DNA from: Bacteriovoracaceae bacterium UBA6261
GTDB taxonomy: Bacteria > Bdellovibrionota > Bacteriovoracia > Bacteriovoracales > Bacteriovoracaceae
Direction of reading: 5' to 3'
Length of the DNA: 64,000 nucleotides
Assembly: GCA_002440825.1 (NCBI GenBank)
Contig: DJVH01000072.1
Span: 1-64,000 of the forward strand
The notes under the pieces are model-generated. The model made no database searches. It was given only the letters and a program-made list of their open reading frames with translations, and was not told the origin of the DNA. Shown here in pieces: positions 1 through 8,632 of the stretch. The position numbers were made by a program, and so were the translations under genes. How positions within the stretch are numbered: the first letter of the stretch is position 1; the number at the start of each line of letters is the position of its first letter.

Positions 1-324
1 GAACACGCTTTAAAACAAAAAGCAGAAGGCCCGGCGTTCAAACGCAGACTTCTTCAAGTGAAAGTTCTTAACCCGGAAGCTCTTCTTTACCATGCGGAAA
101 TCGTCAAACGAAACGGTGTCCCTGTCGGCTACGTCCGCGCAGGATCTTATGGACACACTCTTGGCGGCGCTGTCGGTCTGTTCATGTGTGAGGCCGGAGA
201 GCCGATTAACGCTGACTACGTTTCAAGTGCTAAATGGGAAATTGAAATTGCCGGAACAACTTATCCGGCGGAAGTTTCGATTAAACCTATGTTTGATCCT
301 GAGAATAAGAAAATAAAAATGTGA
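1..324 (+). CDS. C-terminal fragment, GcvT/dimethylglycine dehydrogenase-type protein (5' truncated)
   Basis: The reading frame is open from the first base of the window, so this is the last 107 codons of a longer gene. The segment with VGYVRAGSYGHTLG followed by an Ala-rich strand and a closing PMFDP resembles the C-terminal barrel of the aminomethyltransferase fold (GCV_T_C). The GSYGHTLG stretch and the final DP look more like FAD-dependent dimethylglycine/sarcosine dehydrogenases than stand-alone GcvT. Those enzymes oxidise N-methylglycines and pass the one-carbon unit to tetrahydrofolate. The catalytic FAD part would lie upstream and cannot be seen. A GTG within the frame at position 58 is not the true start. 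A large palindrome follows the stop. Confidence 0.6.
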   Translation, partial: EHALKQKAEGPAFKRRLLQVKVLNPEALLYHAEIVKRNGVPVGYVRAGSYGHTLGGAVGLFMCEAGEPINADYVSSAKWEIEIAGTTYPAEVSIKPMFDPENKKIKM

Positions 325-325
325 T

Positions 326-436
326 GATGTTGGCCGTTGGTTGTTGGCCGTTTGATGGTTGAAGATGATGTTTGTTGTTCAAAACTTCAATCATCAAACA
401 TCACCGTCGACCGTCCTTCATCCAACGGCCAACATC
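326..436. repeat. Nested palindromic intergenic element
   Basis: Bases 326-340 are the exact reverse complement of 422-436 (15 bp). Inside them, 351-364 pairs with 385-398 (14 bp, one G-T wobble). The unit TTGGCCGTT recurs (331-338 and 344-352). The element lies between convergent genes. It may act as a bidirectional terminator, but it has no good U-tract and looks more like a dispersed REP- or MITE-like repeat. Confidence 0.6.
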
Positions 437-441
437 TCCCA

Positions 442-1323
442 TCATTTCTCTTTTTTCAAAGATAGATAATTCCCAACCAAACAAAAAATCATCCCGACAA
501 AAAACAGCCCCGTAATCTGCACATTTTCAAAGACAGCTGACAACGCGACAGCGATGGTCGGCGAGACAATACTGCTGTAAGCTGCGCGATCTGCGCCGAT
601 CGTTCCAACGAGTGTCTGATAGGCCCAAAAGGCGATCATGGTTCCAAAGACGACGAGATACAGAAGAGAGATGGTAAAACGAGCTGTCATCGGGAAAGCA
701 AAATTTTCACCGGCAATCAGACCAATCACGAGACTGCTGAGTGAGCCGTAAAGCATACCGTAGGAATTGAAGACGACGACGGGAACATTTTCCTTGTGGT
801 TTTTATAAGCAAACATATTCCCGCAAGAAGCGAAAAAGGTAGCAATAATACCGATGATCACACCTATAAGTGCCGTATTATCTGAATTGAATCCGGCAAT
901 TTCCTTCCAGAACAAACAGAAGATACCGAAGCCTCCTAAGAGTCCACCGAGGAAAACGTTTTTGGAGATCGGGCGTTTATACCAGACTCTCAAACCAATC
1001 ATGTTGAAATAGATGAGAGAGGTGAAGGTGAGTGCGACGAGTCCCGAATTTATTTTTTCTTCGGACATATAAGTTAAAATATAATTGAGGCAGAAATTAA
1101 AAAGGCCCTGAAGAAAAAAGAACAGGTGATTCTTCAATGGATAGCGTATCGATTTTTTGGTGATGACTGCATTGAACAGAAACATCAGGAGACCCGCGAG
1201 CAGAAAACGATAGAAGACTCCGACGATCGCCGACGTTGAATCGATCTGGAATTTAATGACCAGCCAGGTGGTCCCCCAGATAACCGAGCAAAGAGAGAAA
1301 AGAAAAAAATTGTGGGATTTCAT
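442..1323 (-). CDS. DMT-superfamily (EamA) transporter
   Basis: The 293-residue protein is almost wholly hydrophobic, with about ten membrane segments arranged as two EamA halves. The N-terminus carries the pattern SVIWGTTWLVIKF, typical of the drug/metabolite transporter superfamily (RhaT/YdcZ-like). These inner-membrane carriers usually export amino acids or other small metabolites; the substrate cannot be read from sequence. Length matches the family. It is a single-gene unit, convergent with the upstream fragment, its 3' end abutting the palindromic element, and divergent from the DUF4097-like gene across about 70 bp that must hold both promoters. Confidence 0.85.
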   Translation of the reverse strand: MKSHNFFLFSLCSVIWGTTWLVIKFQIDSTSAIVGVFYRFLLAGLLMFLFNAVITKKSIRYPLKNHLFFFLQGLFNFCLNYILTYMSEEKINSGLVALTFTSLIYFNMIGLRVWYKRPISKNVFLGGLLGGFGIFCLFWKEIAGFNSDNTALIGVIIGIIATFFASCGNMFAYKNHKENVPVVVFNSYGMLYGSLSSLVIGLIAGENFAFPMTARFTISLLYLVVFGTMIAFWAYQTLVGTIGADRAAYSSIVSPTIAVALSAVFENVQITGLFFVGMIFCLVGNYLSLKKEK

Positions 1324-1393
1324 TTTGGCAAATCTTTTGTGATCATTTAGACTATCGCTTAAAGATTATCCGTTATCTTCAGTGGAGTAAACC

Positions 1394-2083
1394 TTGAGAC
1401 CGATTTTTTTTGCCATCCTTTGGACTTCCTTTTCACCATTTGTTTATTCAAGTGAACCAGTCATTAAGGAGTTTGAAGCTTCATCAATTAAAAAACTCGA
1501 GATTAAAAATCCCAAAGGGGAGATCACAGTTCTCGGCATGAAAGGATTAAAAAAAATTGCAGTTAAATTCGAAAAAATTCAATTTGATTCAAAATGCAAA
1601 TTCCAGCAGGAAGAAAACGCGGGTGTTTTAAAACTCTCTGTCGTTCATGAAAGCGGACTTTTTGAAAAGGCCAACTGTGTAGGAAAGCTGACCGTTAATG
1701 TTCCTTCTGTTTTGAGTGAAATTGAAGTCTCAACGGGAAGCGGACAAGTAAAACTGGCCGGCGTTGAAGCTGCGATGGATTTTAAAACGGCAACCGGCAA
1801 TGTGGACATTAAGGCAGAAAACTTGAAATCAGTCAGCGGTAAAACGGCCACGGGAAATATAGCGCTGACTTATTTGTCTTGTCCAAAAAGGGCGGACATT
1901 GACCTGATGACAGCAACGGGAGACGCAGAGGTTGTTCTGGGTTCGAGCTGCAAAATCCGCGCAACCCATAAAAGTGCGACCGGCGACTTGTTTAATGAAA
2001 TGGGCGACAATGAAGATTATCAGGTCCTGGTGGCGATGAAATCGGCCAGTGGCAACCTGAAAATTAAAAAACTTTCAAAATAA
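1394..2083 (+). CDS. Secreted DUF4097-like beta-repeat protein
   Basis: The protein has 229 residues with an N-terminal signal peptide (hydrophobic to about residue 19, ending FVYSS). The rest is built of short beta-strand repeats marked by SGSGQV, TATGNV, TATGNI, TATGDA, SATGDL and SASGNL, which is the pattern of the DUF4097 (adhesin-like, right-handed beta-helix) family. Function of such proteins is poorly known; a periplasmic or surface scaffold is plausible. The start is a TTG with a GGAG Shine-Dalgarno about seven bases upstream; no ATG lies near. Two cysteines (in SKCKF and NCVG) may form a disulfide. Confidence 0.75.
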   Translation: MRPIFFAILWTSFSPFVYSSEPVIKEFEASSIKKLEIKNPKGEITVLGMKGLKKIAVKFEKIQFDSKCKFQQEENAGVLKLSVVHESGLFEKANCVGKLTVNVPSVLSEIEVSTGSGQVKLAGVEAAMDFKTATGNVDIKAENLKSVSGKTATGNIALTYLSCPKRADIDLMTATGDAEVVLGSSCKIRATHKSATGDLFNEMGDNEDYQVLVAMKSASGNLKIKKLSK

Positions 2084-2142
2084 AAGCTTTGTCTAAAGGA
2101 AAAGTACTGCCAAAGATCTGGACTATTGATTAAAATAATTCA

Positions 2143-3069
2143 ATGAAATCACTTTTAGGCGAAGACACATTTGAAAAATTATTAAAATTAATAGCTCTGG
2201 GCAACTTTGCTTTCGGGCTGGCCATTTTATTGTTTCCTCACAATACGCTGGAATTGCTGGACATTTCTCCTGCTCAAGGACCGGTGTTTATCGAAATTCT
2301 GGGGCTTCTTTCTCTCTCCTTCGGAGTCGGCTATCTGATTGCTTCTCTGGAACCAGCACGCCACTATGGAATCCTGGCCGTCGGATCTCTTTTTCGTTTT
2401 TTCTTTTTTCTTCTTCTTATTAAGGAACTCGCTACCGCCCAGATTGGTGTGCGTGGTTTTTTTCTTTTAAGTGCTTATCTTTGGATAGGTCTTATTATTT
2501 TTTGTTATATATTGGTGGATGCTTACAATCAGAACACCCGCGAAGAAAGTGCTCCGAAAAAGTTTCACGACCTCATTAAATTTGTCCGTACCAACCAGGG
2601 CCAGACATTGCTTGCTTTGTCTGAAGAAAAAAATGTCCTTTTGATTTTTGTCCGTCACTTCGGATGCACGTTTTGCCGTGAAACGGTCTCTGAAATCGCT
2701 AAATTAGATTCTTCCATTAAAGGAAAAAATCTCACTCCGGTGTTCGTTCATATGAGCGATCCGGCCCATGCCGATGAATTTTTTTCCCGCTATTTTGATC
2801 ATCCTGTTTTCCATATTTCTGATCCTGCCCGCGTTCTTTATCAAAGTCTGGGGCTCTCCCGCGGAACCCTTTTGCAGCTTTTCGGCCCTAAGGTTGTCGT
2901 CCGTGGATTTTGGGCGGGCTTATTTAAAGGTCATGGAGTTGGTGCTTTTGAAGGTGACTTTTTACAATTAGGTGGTTATTTTGTGCTCTCAAAGGGTCAG
3001 GTTGTGTTTGAACACAAGACCCGTGGGGCGGCAGACTTTTTTAAGCTTGAACTTCTCCCCCAAAAATAA
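2143..3069 (+). CDS. Membrane-anchored AhpC/TSA-like (peroxiredoxin-like) protein
   Basis: Of 308 residues, the first 125 or so form about four hydrophobic segments. The C-terminal 165 residues are a thioredoxin-fold domain with the redox motif GCTFCRE (Cys175, Cys178), as in the AhpC/TSA antioxidant family 2 and SelL-like proteins. The expected role is thiol-based redox chemistry tethered to the inner membrane. The fusion of a four-helix membrane domain with this thioredoxin fold is unusual. The orientation of the catalytic domain cannot be decided. No strong Shine-Dalgarno is seen before the ATG. The gene follows the DUF4097-like gene in the same direction, 59 bp downstream. Confidence 0.7.
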   Translation: MKSLLGEDTFEKLLKLIALGNFAFGLAILLFPHNTLELLDISPAQGPVFIEILGLLSLSFGVGYLIASLEPARHYGILAVGSLFRFFFFLLLIKELATAQIGVRGFFLLSAYLWIGLIIFCYILVDAYNQNTREESAPKKFHDLIKFVRTNQGQTLLALSEEKNVLLIFVRHFGCTFCRETVSEIAKLDSSIKGKNLTPVFVHMSDPAHADEFFSRYFDHPVFHISDPARVLYQSLGLSRGTLLQLFGPKVVVRGFWAGLFKGHGVGAFEGDFLQLGGYFVLSKGQVVFEHKTRGAADFFKLELLPQK

Positions 3070-3163
3070 GACTTCGTGATACAATTTTCTAGTTGATCTC
3101 GTCCAGGTCATCTCAACCGGGCGATTGTCCCAATTATAATTCAGTTCGAAAAAGGAGTGTTTC

Positions 3164-4756
3164 ATGTGCGGCTTCGTCGTCATCGCGGGTGATTTCGATT
3201 CTTCGAAAACAGAAGATTTCCGGGCAGACTTTCACAAATTGTCGCACAGAGGGCCTGATGATCATCAGCTGGTGCATTTTCCTCAGGGGCTCATTGGTTT
3301 TCATCGCCTGGCGATTATGGATTTATCTGATCACGGCCGCCAGCCTTTTAATTCCGTTAAAAAAAATATGCTCGTCTGTAACGGTGAAATTTATAATTAT
3401 CCCGAACTAAAAAATGAATGCGTAAACCACAACTTTGTTTCTCATTCAGACTGTGAAGTTCTTCTTCCCTTGTATGAAATGAGAGGAATTAAAGGCCTGG
3501 TCGATGCTCTCGATGCCGAATTTGCTCTGGTCATCTGGGATGCAGAAAAGAAACAACTTCTCGCTGCCCGCGATCCGATGGGGATTCGACCACTTTTCTA
3601 TGGAAAGACGAAATCGGGCAAGATGGGGTTTGCTTCTGAAGTTAAAGCGCTGCTTGATTTTTGTGAAGAAATTAAACCCTTTCCTCCCGGACACTATTTT
3701 GATGGAACAGATTTTCATTCCTACCTCGATCTGGGGGAAGTGAAAGAGTTTCATCAATTGAGTGATGATGAGATTTTAAAAGGCATCAATAAAAGACTGG
3801 TGGCCGGTGTGGAAAAAAGACTTCAATCAGATGCGGAAGTCGGCTTTTTATTATCCGGCGGACTCGATTCAAGTTTAGTCTGTGCTATTGCCCAAAGACT
3901 GAGTCCCTCCAAACCGATCAGAACTTTTTCTATCGGAATGACCGACGATGCCATCGATTCAAAATACGCAAAAGATGTTGCGGATTTTATCGGTGCCAAT
4001 CACACCAATGTGACGATGACGACAGATCAAGTGCTGGGAGCTTTAAGAGATGTCATCTGGCATCTTGAAACATGGGATATCACCACGATCAGAGCGAGCG
4101 TAGGAATGTATCTCGTGTGCAAGCACATTCATGAAAAAACCAATATCAAAGTTCTCCTGACTGGTGAAGTCAGCGACGAGCTTTTTGGTTATAAATATAC
4201 CGACTTTGCACCGAATGCTTCTGAATTTCAAAAAGAGGCGCAAAAAAGAGTCCGCGAACTTTATCTTTATGATGTTCTTCGCGCAGACCGGTCGATTTCA
4301 GCTCACTCGCTGGAAGCGCGCGTTCCTTTTTCTGATAAAGACTTTGTCTCTTTCGTTATGGCGATCCCGCCTGAAAAGAAAATGAATACGACTGGCACGG
4401 GAAAATTTCTTCTCCGTGAAGCTTTTAAAAACGACAAGCTTCTTCCGGATCATATCCTTTGGAGAGAAAAGGCGGCGTTCTCCGATGCTGTCGGACACAG
4501 TATGGTCGATGAACTTAAGGCCTTTGCTGAATCAAAATACACTGACGCTGACGTGGCGAGTGCTTCTAAAAAATATCCTTATAAATCTCCTTTTACTAAA
4601 GAATCCTTGTTGTACCGTGAAATCTTTGAAGAGTTTTATCCTGGAAGGGCAGAGCTCATAGTGGATTTCTGGATGCCAAACTCTAATTGGGACAACTGCA
4701 AGGTGACCGATCCAAGTGCTCGGGTACTTCCAAATTATGGACTTAGTGGAAAATAA
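3164..4756 (+). CDS. asnB: Asparagine synthetase (glutamine-hydrolysing), AsnB type
   Basis: This 530-residue enzyme makes asparagine from aspartate, ATP and glutamine in the cytoplasm. The N-terminal class II glutamine amidotransferase domain starts with the nucleophile Cys2 (MCGF) and has RLAIMDLS (48-55) and CNGEIYNYPEL. The synthetase domain carries the PP-loop SGGLDSS (231-237). Length is close to bacterial AsnB. The start is fixed by the need for Cys at position 2 and by an AAGGAG site eight bases upstream. The following pseudouridine synthase gene overlaps its 3' end, implying co-transcription. Confidence 0.93.
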   Translation: MCGFVVIAGDFDSSKTEDFRADFHKLSHRGPDDHQLVHFPQGLIGFHRLAIMDLSDHGRQPFNSVKKNMLVCNGEIYNYPELKNECVNHNFVSHSDCEVLLPLYEMRGIKGLVDALDAEFALVIWDAEKKQLLAARDPMGIRPLFYGKTKSGKMGFASEVKALLDFCEEIKPFPPGHYFDGTDFHSYLDLGEVKEFHQLSDDEILKGINKRLVAGVEKRLQSDAEVGFLLSGGLDSSLVCAIAQRLSPSKPIRTFSIGMTDDAIDSKYAKDVADFIGANHTNVTMTTDQVLGALRDVIWHLETWDITTIRASVGMYLVCKHIHEKTNIKVLLTGEVSDELFGYKYTDFAPNASEFQKEAQKRVRELYLYDVLRADRSISAHSLEARVPFSDKDFVSFVMAIPPEKKMNTTGTGKFLLREAFKNDKLLPDHILWREKAAFSDAVGHSMVDELKAFAESKYTDADVASASKKYPYKSPFTKESLLYREIFEEFYPGRAELIVDFWMPNSNWDNCKVTDPSARVLPNYGLSGK

Positions 4757-5414
4757 AAAGTCATTTTATTCGATTGTTTTTCAAAATGAACATTTCGTTG
4801 TGGCCGACAAGGCCGCGATGATTTTGTCGGTTCCCGGTCGTATGGGTGAGGAAGATGCTCGTCCTGTATTGGGCAGATTGCTTGAAAAGGACCTGGGAAT
4901 GACTCTTTTTCCGGTGCACCGGCTGGATTTTGAAGTGCAGGGACTTATCATGTATGCCAAGACACCTGCTGCTCACCGGGCGGGTAATGCCTGGTTTGAA
5001 AACAAAATCGTATCTAAAAAATACAGTGCCCTGACATTGGGACCAACTGTCGATCATGCAGGAGAGTTTCAAGTTGGAGTTCTTCTTGAGTGGAAATGTC
5101 GATTGCTTCGGGGAAAAAAGAGGGCCTATGAATCTCCTCACGGCAAAGATAGCCTCACGTATGCCAAGCTTGTTTCTAAAAATGAGCTGGGGTATTTTCA
5201 TTGGGAACTTTCACCTGTGACGGGAAGATCTCACCAGCTTCGCTATGAACTTTTCCGTCATGGAATGCCGATTGTGGGAGATGTTCTTTACGGAAGCACA
5301 GTGAAGTTCGATCAGGAGGGAATTGCTCTCAGGTCGTTTGAAATTGATTTCTCTCGGGCAAAAAACCGCGAAGAGTTTTCACTCCCTGAAAAAATTCTTT
5401 CCAGAACATTTTAA
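4737..5414 (+). CDS. RluA-family RNA pseudouridine synthase
   Basis: The protein has 225 residues from this ATG. The catalytic motif is HRLDFEVQGL (Asp64), equivalent to HRLDxxTSGL of RluA enzymes, and the later segment VTGRSHQLRYEL matches the family's conserved RxHQLR box. These enzymes turn specific uridines of rRNA or tRNA into pseudouridine; the target cannot be named. Its start overlaps asnB by 20 bp; a GTG at 4716 in frame would add seven residues. Neither has a strong Shine-Dalgarno, so translational coupling to asnB is likely. No S4 domain is present. Confidence 0.85.
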   Translation: MDLVENKKSFYSIVFQNEHFVVADKAAMILSVPGRMGEEDARPVLGRLLEKDLGMTLFPVHRLDFEVQGLIMYAKTPAAHRAGNAWFENKIVSKKYSALTLGPTVDHAGEFQVGVLLEWKCRLLRGKKRAYESPHGKDSLTYAKLVSKNELGYFHWELSPVTGRSHQLRYELFRHGMPIVGDVLYGSTVKFDQEGIALRSFEIDFSRAKNREEFSLPEKILSRTF

Positions 5415-5443
5415 AAAAAATTGAAAAATTTTAGAGTTTGAAT

Positions 5444-5473
5444 TTGCCATCGTGTTTGCGATGTCTTTATACT
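5444..5473 (+). promoter_or_regulatory. Predicted sigma70-type promoter
   Basis: TTGCCA (5444-5449) and TATACT (5468-5473) are separated by 18 bp and lie about 40 bp upstream of the next ATG. Confidence 0.55.
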
Positions 5474-5512
5474 AAATTTACAAGCATAATTTTTTTACTA
5501 TGAGGGTGAAAA

Positions 5513-5911
5513 ATGACGAACATTAAGTTTTCGTTTCTTGTTGTTTCTGCACTGTTGTCTTTCAATTCATTGGCAAACATTTCTCCGGCTTCAAAGATTG
5601 AAGCCACTGAGAATCCACAGATTATTAATCTGAACATGCAGTTTAAATCACACAACAAATTTCTAAAATCTGACCTGACGATGCCGTTCTACCAGACAGC
5701 TGAATTGGAAAGAAAGATCAACAATAAGAATGTTCTTATTGAAGTTAATCCTCGCCACGGCAAAAATGCCGGTGAAGTCGCCATTGAAATGCGTTTTTAT
5801 AAAGCTGCAGGACAAAAGGCCTTCGCGAAAAAAGAGGTTATCGCTAAGCTCGGTGAAGAAGCAAAAATCTCCGTCAAAGGGATTTCTGTAAAAGTCACAC
5901 CGGTTCTTTAA
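5513..5911 (+). CDS. Small secreted protein of unknown function
   Basis: The 132-residue product has a clear signal peptide (hydrophobic residues 5-18, cleavage near SLANIS). The mature part of about 110 residues is basic, has no cysteine and appears mostly beta-structured. I do not recognise a family. The ATG has a GGGTG purine tract just upstream and a good promoter is placed before it. It converges on the RMD1-like gene with one base between stop codons. It is likely periplasmic. Confidence 0.65.
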   Translation: MTNIKFSFLVVSALLSFNSLANISPASKIEATENPQIINLNMQFKSHNKFLKSDLTMPFYQTAELERKINNKNVLIEVNPRHGKNAGEVAIEMRFYKAAGQKAFAKKEVIAKLGEEAKISVKGISVKVTPVL

Positions 5912-5912
5912 T

Positions 5913-7046
5913 CTATTTGAAAAGTTTCTGAATGTGTTCGAACAACGGGATCAGCTCGAGTGAAATGAGCGCAATCACTGTGAGTTCCAGCAAATGGCTT
6001 TTTCTGTGATTGATGTGATCCAGAAGAAGCTTGCAGATTTCGGCCAGGTTTTCCAGCTTGTTGTCGATACTTCCCTGCCAATCGGAGAAACGGAATTTTT
6101 TTGAGGCCATTCTGAAAACGGTCGAGTGATACAAATCCCCGATCACCTTGAGAGAGTTTTCCACCGATTCCACAATTTCGGCAATCTCAATATAGCGCTG
6201 ACCCGCTTCAAGAGCGAGGTCAGTGTACCGGCTTGAGAAAATACTCATATCCTTTAATTCAATCGCAGAATAAATTTCACGAAGTTTTTTATCGAGCAAA
6301 TCATCGTAATAGCGCATTTCCAGCAACTGGTTGAGAGCGAATTCGATGACGTCAGGAATATCCAGCGATCCGCTTGGTTCCATAATAAAGGCCGAGTTCC
6401 AGTCGATGACGGCAAGATCATTCTTATAATACTGCAGTTTCGTTTCATAGACGCGGTCGTAAATGGACGCGCCCAATGTTCCTTTATCTTCCGTCAGAAT
6501 GAGAGAAGCAATGTCTTCTTCCATCAGGATTTTGGTCGCATCATCGTAATTGCGAGATAATTTCTCGATAAAGTAGAGGATATAATCTTCGTTTACTTCC
6601 GTTTCCTTTAATTCTTTGAGCTTTCCAATCGCGGCCATCAGCTGATTGGCAATTTCCATGGCCTTGTTGCGGGCATAGTTTTCAAACTCTTCATAACCTT
6701 GAATCATTGAACCCAAAACGCGGAGGTCATCAAAAGTAGTTCCTTCCGGAATGGTATAATCAAACGTCAATGAAAGAGAACCGAAGTCCCAAAGTTTAGC
6801 GCTCATTTCAAAGGAAAACTCGCGTCCCTGGTCGGTGTATTGGTACTGGCCAAGTGTAATGGCAAGTGGATCGTTGGAAACAATAACCGCCTGTCGATTC
6901 ATTTTCTTTAAGCGGAATTTCGATCTGGTGGTGGGTGTTTCGGCCAGAATCTTCTCTGCCTTTTCTAAATCAATTTCTTCGCCTACGTCATAAGCTCTGT
7001 AGACTAAAATACGGCCCTTGATGATGGTGTTTGCTGTTTCGCTCAT
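5913..7046 (-). CDS. RMD1/YagE family protein (DUF155)
   Basis: The 377-residue protein has the features of the DUF155/RMD1 family: an N-terminal alpha/beta part with VYRAYDVGEEIDL and a helical C-terminal half ending in a single hydrophobic helix (about 353-371). Eukaryotic relatives are mitochondrial membrane proteins needed for meiotic nuclear division or mitochondrial translation. The bacterial role is unknown. The C-terminal helix suggests a tail-anchored inner-membrane protein. It stands alone and is divergent from sufE. Confidence 0.75.
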   Translation of the reverse strand: MSETANTIIKGRILVYRAYDVGEEIDLEKAEKILAETPTTRSKFRLKKMNRQAVIVSNDPLAITLGQYQYTDQGREFSFEMSAKLWDFGSLSLTFDYTIPEGTTFDDLRVLGSMIQGYEEFENYARNKAMEIANQLMAAIGKLKELKETEVNEDYILYFIEKLSRNYDDATKILMEEDIASLILTEDKGTLGASIYDRVYETKLQYYKNDLAVIDWNSAFIMEPSGSLDIPDVIEFALNQLLEMRYYDDLLDKKLREIYSAIELKDMSIFSSRYTDLALEAGQRYIEIAEIVESVENSLKVIGDLYHSTVFRMASKKFRFSDWQGSIDNKLENLAEICKLLLDHINHRKSHLLELTVIALISLELIPLFEHIQKLFK

Positions 7047-7205
7047 AAACCCATTCTAACATATTTAAATAACGCGAAAAGAACCGGGGCAATTATGACT
7101 TTATCGTGACAAATAAGTGCATTCGAAGGCTTAAAATAGCTTGAAACTGATGCTATAGTCGCCCTTGTCTATCAAGCAAATGAACAACCAATAAAGTGGA
7201 TTATT

Positions 7206-7634
7206 ATGATCAACGATCGCATTGAAAAAATTAAGCAGGACTTCGCCCGTTTCAGCGAGTGGGAAGGGCGCTATAAACATCTTATCGAACTGGGCAAGCA
7301 AATGCCTGCGATGAATGAAGACTACAGAACTGAGGCCAATAAAGTGAAAGGTTGTCAGTCGCAGGTATGGCTTGGAGCTCGACTTGACGGCGACAAGATT
7401 ATTTTTGAGGCCGACAGCGATGCTTCCATCGTTAAAGGCATCGTGGCCCTTCTCGTTTTTGTGTATTCGGGATCCACGCCAGATGAAATTCTCGTTACCA
7501 AGCCAACCTTTCTTGAAGATATTGGTCTGCGCGAGCATCTTTCTATGAGCCGTGCAAACGGATTAACTTCAATGATGAAGCAGATTTCTTTTTACGCCAT
7601 GGCCTTTAAAGCAAAACTTCAAATGAACAAATAG
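7206..7634 (+). CDS. sufE: SufE-family sulfur acceptor
   Basis: The 142-residue protein matches SufE/CsdE in size. The motif VKGCQSQVWL places the acceptor cysteine at residue 50. SufE takes persulfide sulfur from a cysteine desulfurase (SufS) and hands it to the SufBCD scaffold for Fe-S cluster assembly in the cytoplasm. No other suf gene is in the window. hemB follows 11 bp downstream on the same strand, so the two probably share a transcript, linking Fe-S and haem supply. Confidence 0.9.
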   Translation: MINDRIEKIKQDFARFSEWEGRYKHLIELGKQMPAMNEDYRTEANKVKGCQSQVWLGARLDGDKIIFEADSDASIVKGIVALLVFVYSGSTPDEILVTKPTFLEDIGLREHLSMSRANGLTSMMKQISFYAMAFKAKLQMNK

Positions 7635-7645
7635 GAAATAATCAT

Positions 7646-8632
7646 ATGTTAAATTTATCAAGACCCAGAAGAAACAGAAAAAGCCAGGCGATCAGAAATC
7701 TTATCAGAGAAACACAACTGACTCCGCATGATCTCATTGCTCCGTTGTTTGTTATCGAAGGATCAAATGTTAAAGATCCGATTCATTCTATGCCGGGCAT
7801 TCACCGCCTTTCTATTGATCTGCTGGTGAAAGAGTGCAAGGAACTTTATGACCTTGGTGTTCCTTGTGTGTCTTTATTTCCGGCAATTGAAGAGAAACTG
7901 AAAACGCCAGAAGCAAAAGAAGCTTATAACCCGAACGGGCTTTATCAGCGGGCCATTAAAGAAGTGAAGAATGCTGTTCCTGAGCTTCTTATCATGACAG
8001 ATGTTGCTCTCGATCCCTATTCAAGTGATGGTCACGACGGTCTTGTGGATCCGAAGACTGGTGAAATTAAAAATGATGAGACTCTTGAAGTGCTTGCGCG
8101 CATGTCAATTGTTCAGGCGAAATCGGGATCAGATATTTTAGGCCCGTCAGATATGATGGATGGGAGAGTTGGTTATATCCGCGACGCTCTTGATGAAGAA
8201 AATCTGATCAATACAGCGATCATGTCCTATGCCGCTAAGTACGCTTCAGCTTTTTACGGCCCTTTCAGAGACGCTTTGAATTCCGCTCCTAAAAAAGGCG
8301 ATAAAAAAACATATCAAATGGATTATGCCAATGTGAGAGAAGCTCTTCGCGAAGCTTATCTTGATGAAAGTGAAGGCGCAGATATTTTAATGGTAAAGCC
8401 GGGTCTTCCATATCTCGACGTCATTAAAACAATCCGTGAAAATACCACTCTTCCTATGGCCGCTTACAATGTCAGCGGAGAGTACGCGATGGTGAAAGCT
8501 GCAGCTGAGCGCGGTTGGGTTGACGGCGAAAAAATAATGATTGAAATGCTCTGGGGCTTCAAGCGCGCCGGCGCAGATATGATCCTGACTTATTTTGCAA
8601 AAGAAGCAGCGACCTATCTGAACAATAATTAA
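7646..8632 (+). CDS. hemB: Porphobilinogen synthase (delta-aminolevulinic acid dehydratase)
   Basis: HemB condenses two 5-aminolevulinate molecules to porphobilinogen, the second common step to haem. At 328 residues it has standard length. Schiff-base lysines are Lys198 (in AAKYASAFYGPFR) and Lys251 (in MVKPGLPYLD). The region 119-131 (DVALDPYSSDGHD) has Asp where zinc enzymes carry three cysteines, so this is predicted to be the Zn-independent, Mg/K-type enzyme like that of Pseudomonas. It follows sufE by 11 bp and converges with the serine protease gene with no gap. Confidence 0.94.
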   Translation: MLNLSRPRRNRKSQAIRNLIRETQLTPHDLIAPLFVIEGSNVKDPIHSMPGIHRLSIDLLVKECKELYDLGVPCVSLFPAIEEKLKTPEAKEAYNPNGLYQRAIKEVKNAVPELLIMTDVALDPYSSDGHDGLVDPKTGEIKNDETLEVLARMSIVQAKSGSDILGPSDMMDGRVGYIRDALDEENLINTAIMSYAAKYASAFYGPFRDALNSAPKKGDKKTYQMDYANVREALREAYLDESEGADILMVKPGLPYLDVIKTIRENTTLPMAAYNVSGEYAMVKAAAERGWVDGEKIMIEMLWGFKRAGADMILTYFAKEAATYLNNN

